Shown piece after piece: positions 59,899 through 64,000 of a DNA stretch of 64,000 nucleotides. The stretch covers positions 620,001 through 684,000 of the forward strand of contig CAWBEY010000010.1 of assembly GCA_963788015.1 (NCBI GenBank). Direction: 5' to 3'. This stretch comes from JBBRHH01 sp963788015. GTDB lineage: Bacteria; Planctomycetota; Phycisphaerae; Tepidisphaerales; Tepidisphaeraceae. Numbering within the stretch: the first letter of the stretch is position 1; the number at the start of each line of letters is the position of its first letter. The notes beneath the pieces were generated by a model that was not told the origin of the DNA, did no database searches, and saw only the letters and a program-made list of their open reading frames with translations. A program made the position numbers and the translations under genes.

Positions 59899-60321
59899 CT
59901 AATGCATCGGGTCCCAAACCGACGGTCGCACTGGCATCCGGGCTTCTTGCCAATCCTGCTCTGTCATTGGCCGCCAAGTCGGCTGATGGATCAAAACGCG
60001 GGCTCCGGCATTGACGACTTCAAACTCCACCCGATCAAATCTTCGCGGATTGCCCGATGGAATCGCAGAGTGGTATCCATAATGCTCAATCCACATCAAG
60101 GATGGATCGATGCGGAAGTCACGACAGACAGCAACTGCCAACAGCTCAAAAGCGTTGGTGATGCTCGTTCCGGGATTATCCTGAAGCTCGGTGGCAATCA
60201 CCGCCGTATGACTATCCGCAACCGGAATGACTTCGAGGGCACACCAGGACTCACAGCCGTGGAAACCACCAAAGACATAGCGATCCAGAACAGCGCGTGC
60301 GTAAGCTGAAAGGTCAGCCAT
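59899..60321 (-). CDS. Hypothetical protein coupled to the primase
   Basis: 141 residues; ATG 60321 follows GGAAGGAGG and overlaps the primase stop by eight bases. It reads ADLSAYARAVLDRYVFGGFH with SLMWIEHYGYHS later. No family recognised; mixed alpha/beta and soluble. The overlap suggests translational coupling and a role in element replication. Confidence 0.65.
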   Translation of the reverse strand: MADLSAYARAVLDRYVFGGFHGCESWCALEVIPVADSHTAVIATELQDNPGTSITNAFELLAVAVCRDFRIDPSLMWIEHYGYHSAIPSGNPRRFDRVEFEVVNAGARVLIHQPTWRPMTEQDWQEARMPVRPSVWDPMH

Positions 60322-61353
60322 AAGGCGCCTCCTTCCGCGGTATGCCCCGAAGAAGCTCCTCCAAATCACCTGGTGTCAGGTCCGTGGGTTGGCCGGCTTT
60401 CAATTTCATCCACCGACAGAACCGATGCGGTGCCAGAAGAGCGAGAGCGGCCTTCGCACACCCTTCTCCACCTGGATCACCGTCTGTAAGAATCCACACG
60501 CGTCCATCGGGGATGAGGGCACTTAGTATTATTCCGGCCTGAGCGTGGCTTACCGTCGAACCCATGACGGATACCACGTCGGGCCAGCCCCATTGGGTCA
60601 ACCACCAGACTGAGGGGAATCCCTCAACCACGACGATGTCTGCCATGGGCCAGAACAGCCGATTGGCGTTGTAGAGAAGCTCCGACTTGTGGAACTCCAT
60701 CCGTCGGTTTCCCCGCTCGCGTGGAGCGGGAAACAGGTACTTGGGGTGCTCTTCGTCGACTGCGGCATCGCTGACGAGCCTTCCGGCATAGCCGACAAGG
60801 TTGTCGGCCACATCATGGATAGGAATGGCTACCCTGCCCTGCATGAGGCCACGGGCACAGAAACCAAGACCAAAGTACTCAATGGTGTCTGGCTGGAACC
60901 CACGATCCCGGAGATACGGGTGCTTGGGATCAAGATCCTTCAGCATGAAGTCGAGCGGAGCATTGACGACGACCGACATTGCCGGCACTGCTGCGGCTTA
61001 GACACAGCCGGCACAGACTTCGGTGCAGGATTGTCTACTGTGGGAGCACCAAACTTCGCCTGGAGCTTCAGGGCCACGGCGCGGAGGGCTTTCTCGTCTC
61101 TTGGATCATGACCCTCCATGCGGAGGGCGAAGTCCAAGATGTTGCCGCTCGCCCGGCAGCCGAAGCATTGCCATACGCCCCAGTCGAGCTTCGCAGAGAA
61201 CGACGGCGAGCGTCGCTTCCCGGTGTGAGTTGGTAAGGGACAAAAGCCTTGGTGGCGGTTGCCTCTTGCCTTGACCTCAACTCCATAGAACTTGAGCACT
61301 TCCGCAAATGACAGGCTCTTACGAAGAGCCTTGAAATCAACCCATTCGGACAT
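60314..61353 (-). CDS. DnaG-type primase, CHC2 zinc finger plus Toprim, one frame break
   Basis: About 347 residues from ATG 61353 with AAAGGAGGT upstream. The zinc finger comprises GFCPLPTHTGKRRSPSF and WQCFGCRASGNILDFAL. A break near 60985 precedes PKHPYLRDRGFQPDTIEYFG, a DnaG core segment. The Toprim domain shows DIVVVEGFPSVWWLTQWG and VWILTDGDPGGEGCAKAAL. There is no C-terminal helicase-binding domain, as in plasmid and phage primases. It makes primers for the element's own replication or after transfer. Confidence 0.85.
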
Positions 61354-61367
61354 GGCGACCTCCTTTC

Positions 61368-61706
61368 TTATTTGTTTAACAGTGACCGTTTGAGTTCAGT
61401 GAGTGCTTCCGCATCCCAGGTCTTGGGACTCTCGCGTTCGCAATGGAAGGCGTAGTCGGCGGTCGCTTCGACTTCGGGGTGGTAGTAGCAGACGACGGAC
61501 AGGTAACTGCCGAAGTCATGCGGATTCGACTTCACCGACAGTGATGCACCATCAGGCTCCGGACCGAACACGCGGCGGAGTTGGTTGATGTACGCTCTGC
61601 ACTCACGGCGGCGCACGATCGTAATATTCGTCCGTTCCCACCTGCACAGTTTTCCTCTGTCGGGCATGGCCCGACGTCGATGTGCTCTCGCATAGGATGT
61701 CTCCAT
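61368..61706 (-). CDS. Small hypothetical protein upstream of primase
   Basis: 112 residues from ATG 61706; a longer frame back to 61802 is less protein-like. It reads NITIVRRRECRAYINQLRRV then GSYLSVVCYYHPEVEATADY. It ends 14 bases before the primase start, so it probably belongs to the same operon. No family recognised. Confidence 0.5.
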   Translation of the reverse strand: METSYARAHRRRAMPDRGKLCRWERTNITIVRRRECRAYINQLRRVFGPEPDGASLSVKSNPHDFGSYLSVVCYYHPEVEATADYAFHCERESPKTWDAEALTELKRSLLNK

Positions 61707-62437
61707 GGAGGGGAGAAAGATGTGACGATCAGTGACGGCTGTGCAGCCGTTGGACTTTTGAGAGTGGCTGCGGGGTGAAGTGCAGATCTCGCTCAATGGC
61801 AAGACCGAGCGGCCTGCGACGGCTCATGAGGTCTTCGAGCGAGCAATACTTAAAGCTCCGCTTCCTGGCCGATGACCAAACCCAAGAAACACTGCTCGAC
61901 GGGCTCGTACTGGCTCGAGTACCAAGTCCAGCTTTACGCACAGACAGGCCGCAGAGCGCGCGAGCGCCTCCAGCAAGATTTCATAGCCAACAGCTACCTC
62001 CCAATAGTGGGAAGGGAACTGTGAAAGAACTGCCTTGGTTAAGTTAAGCGCAGTTTTAGCCGAACCGTCAAACAACTGCTGAAGACCAGGCCATCACTAT
62101 TGATAGCTTCAGCCGTCTGCCAAACTGTGAGCTTTCGACAAACCCATCTTTTCCCTCCCGCCACGTGCGTCTCAACTGGGGTTCAAATGATTTCCCGACA
62201 TCAGACTAGTCGGCTGTGAGTGGCCGTGCGAGGTCGTAGCTGTCTCACACTCTTCACGCGGCGCACATGGCTGTTGTGCGAGGGGCCATAGCCCTCAGGA
62301 TTCGGATGAGTCGGCGTTCATAAAAATTAACCTTGCACCACCACTCGCAGCAAATGCCGGACCCAACGCCATTAACAATTGCCGCCATGATCATCTCGAT
62401 CAGGCAACGTGGGCATGCGAACGATCCACGGTGGTAT
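61707..62437. other. Gene-free stretch
   Basis: About 730 bp in which I see no supported gene, tRNA or repeat. Small open frames here lack start signals and coding character. Confidence 0.4.
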
Positions 62438-62466
62438 AAAAAAACAGGCGCCGAAACGATTCGGCC
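62438..62466 (-). terminator. Intrinsic terminator (minus strand)
   Basis: Stem GCCGAA / TTCGGC is followed by GCCUG and seven U on the minus strand, downstream of the 69-residue gene. Confidence 0.75.
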
Positions 62467-62510
62467 GCGCTGACAACAACGACGTTTTGCGACCGGAATA
62501 TCGCCCCATC

Positions 62511-62720
62511 CTACTCCCCATTGACAAACTCCTGTGTAAGCAGTAGTTGTATATCATCTAGTCGCTGCAAATCGACATCTAACGACGCCTCGATAAACTC
62601 CTTCGTGTCCGAGTGCTTTGCTATCCGCCGTATTAAATTGCGAGTGCAATGTAATTCTAGAATGAGTTGATAGGTGGTGTATTTGTGAGCTTCTTCGAGT
62701 TTTCCGTTGATGCTATCCAT
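62511..62720 (-). CDS. Small helical protein
   Basis: 69 residues from ATG 62720, which overlaps the upstream stop by eight bases and has GAGG before it (an earlier ATG at 62765 would overlap more). It reads MDSINGKLEEAHKYTTYQLI and IRRIAKHSDTKEFIEASLDV, probably all-helical. It shares an operon with the next entry. Unknown function. Confidence 0.5.
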   Translation of the reverse strand: MDSINGKLEEAHKYTTYQLILELHCTRNLIRRIAKHSDTKEFIEASLDVDLQRLDDIQLLLTQEFVNGE

Positions 62721-63021
62721 CAACCGCCTCACCGCGCGAGACAAGGGTTCTTTGTGGTGTAGCATCTAACAAGTCTCCTTTCGGTAGATAATAGCAATCA
62801 AGGTAAACACGCACTGACCCGGACTGCTCATACCTACCGAAAGACCGACACAAGGAACGTGTACTATTTTGTATATTAGCATGAACCAAACCGTCTTTTG
62901 TCTTGACAGAACACCATCTGTTATGGTGCGATTCTACAATCGCAACGGAGATATCTATCTCACGGTCTGCGAATTTAACATTGATGGCGCATAACGTGGA
63001 AGCTCTACACCAAATGAACAT
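62713..63021 (-). CDS. Small hypothetical protein divergent to the phosphoesterase
   Basis: About 102 codons from ATG 63021; the start overlaps the divergent phosphoesterase start by eight bases, so a later start is likely. It contains INVKFADREIDISVAIVESH and SGSVRVYLDCYYLPKGDLLD, an alpha/beta pattern. Function unknown. It is followed by the 69-residue helical gene. Confidence 0.45.
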   Translation of the reverse strand: MFIWCRASTLCAINVKFADREIDISVAIVESHHNRWCSVKTKDGLVHANIQNSTRSLCRSFGRYEQSGSVRVYLDCYYLPKGDLLDATPQRTLVSRGEAVDG

Positions 63022-64000
63022 ACTTCATATCTCTGACTGTCACTTTGGACAAAGGGAACCAGGTAGGCATTTTGATCAAACTATCATGTGGCGCCCCTCT
63101 GCGACGATATTCGCAACATGATTCCAAGAGTGGGGTGCCCACACTACATTTTCTTAACAGGGGATATATGTGATAGAGGTGCCACTGGGGCCAGTTCGTA
63201 CGGCACCGAGCCAGCCATCATATTCCAGTCCGTAAAGATGCTTTGTGAATGTTCGCAGCTTACACCGGATAAAATATTTGCTGTCCCCGGAAATCACGAT
63301 GTGGACAGGAGCACAATTGCCACTAGCTCAGCAAGTCAACTCTTGCACGAGTCGCTACAGAAACAGCCGTCACAACTTGACGGCGTTCTATCCTCCCCTT
63401 TTGATCGCGTGATCTTAAGTCGAAAGTTTCAGCTGTATCGAGCTACCATGTCAAGTGCGGGTCTTGGTCGACCGGGTACGGACGAGCACATGCTATTGGA
63501 CGCATAGGGTGGGCGATGTGTTGATCATCGGTTTGAATACAGCGATGCTATCGCAAGAGAAAAATGAGAAAGGCCGCCTTTCACTCGGCAATGTTCAGCT
63601 GGATGCTCTCGCTGCAGCGGATAAATCAACTTTGTTGGTAGTCCTTGCTCACCACCCACCCTCCTGGCTATATGATGGTAAACGGTTTGAATCCATTCTG
63701 CTGAAGCGGCCGCACATCCTTCTTAGCGGCCATGATCACCATCCCGCGATACCATCACGCGGCGATGAGCCATATCTCGTGCATTTTCAGGCTGGCGCAA
63801 CATACGTTCCGGAACTTAGCAATGTAGAGTGTTCATACTCTTGGTTAAGGATTAGAGGCGAGGATCTCATCCTATGGCCGCGCGCTTGGAGCTCGGTCCT
63901 TCAATCCTTCGTGCCAGCAACACAGCACATACCCGGATTGACGCCTGAAGGCAGTAAGACGATTGCTCGCTTCACCAAACCTTGGGATGCATTGTGTAGG
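63014..64000 (+). CDS. Calcineurin-like metallophosphoesterase, cut by window edge
   Basis: Starts at ATG 63014 (MNILHISDCHFGQREPGRHF) and runs off the right edge after about 328 residues. All five metal motifs are present: HISDCHFG, FLTGDICDRG, VPGNHDVDRS, LVVLAHHPPSW and LLSGHDHHP. Breaks near 63090 and 63475 shift the frame and back. The VPGNHDVDR form and the long C-terminal extension are typical of phosphoesterase domains fused to STAND NTPases or other conflict modules; the partner region lies beyond the window. It may cleave a nucleotide, nucleic acid or phosphoprotein. Confidence 0.8.

Noticed and set aside
1..64000. CRISPR array
   Set aside because: The only regular repeat array has 11-bp units without spacers, and no cas-like gene is present.

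Overview
The window looks like chromosomal DNA from a planctomycete, most likely from the Phycisphaerae or a related class. The evidence is high G+C content, a waaA-type LPS gene, a fused SecD-SecF, two secreted proteins carrying the N-terminal LExRxxLS-type motif, a TIGR03118-type protein, squalene-cyclase-like toroid and NHL-type secreted proteins, and several Gfo/Idh/MocA oxidoreductases (one with a Tat signal). This assignment is inferred from gene content; no rRNA is present.

One feature affects the whole annotation. At roughly forty places a reading frame breaks by one base and the same protein continues in a neighbouring frame. The breaks hit housekeeping genes (secDF, gatB, asd) as well as cargo genes, and several lie in homopolymers. 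Uncorrected sequencing or assembly indels are the simplest explanation, so broken genes are given here as single CDS spans with the break sites named.

Layout. 1-15.8 kb: carbohydrate and accessory genes. These are a membrane protein cut by the window edge, an NHL-like secreted protein, two Gfo/Idh/MocA oxidoreductases, a small DUF433 / short ORF / HEPN-like cassette, a transglutaminase-like secreted protein, a ParE-like toxin, an ATP-grasp protein, an esterase, a quinone-oxidoreductase-like MDR and an altronate dehydratase. 15.9-21.9 kb: the conserved tgt-yajC-secDF block followed by a LysM protein. 22.0-29.6 kb: an adaptor plus two RND pumps (mdtABC-like). 29.7-38.6 kb: lipoproteins, a CxxC membrane protein, a TIGR03118 protein, gatB, a CAP protein, a toroid protein and asd. 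38.7-43.5 kb: waaA, then a repeat-rich stretch (ten 11-bp units, a three-copy dispersed repeat, and a duplicated gene tail) around a HAF-repeat protein.

From the tRNA-Ala(CGC) gene at 43.56 kb to the right edge the DNA reads as an integrated genomic island. It opens with an RHH regulator and a large serine recombinase enclosed by about 91-bp inverted repeats that begin inside the tRNA 3' end. Next come a TraG/HerA-type ATPase with companion genes, a minus-strand surface-glycan cluster (GH16 with a sulfotransferase-like front, GT25, a DXD glycosyltransferase, a NodU/CmcH carbamoyltransferase and small coupled ORFs), an ArdC-like antirestriction protein, an A+T-richer SDR / 2OG-Fe(II) oxygenase / membrane-protein trio, a CHC2-Toprim primase operon, and a calcineurin-like phosphoesterase of a type common in conflict systems, cut by the right edge. 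Minus-strand island genes end in strong intrinsic terminators. No relaxase and no right attachment site are visible, so the island probably continues past the window.
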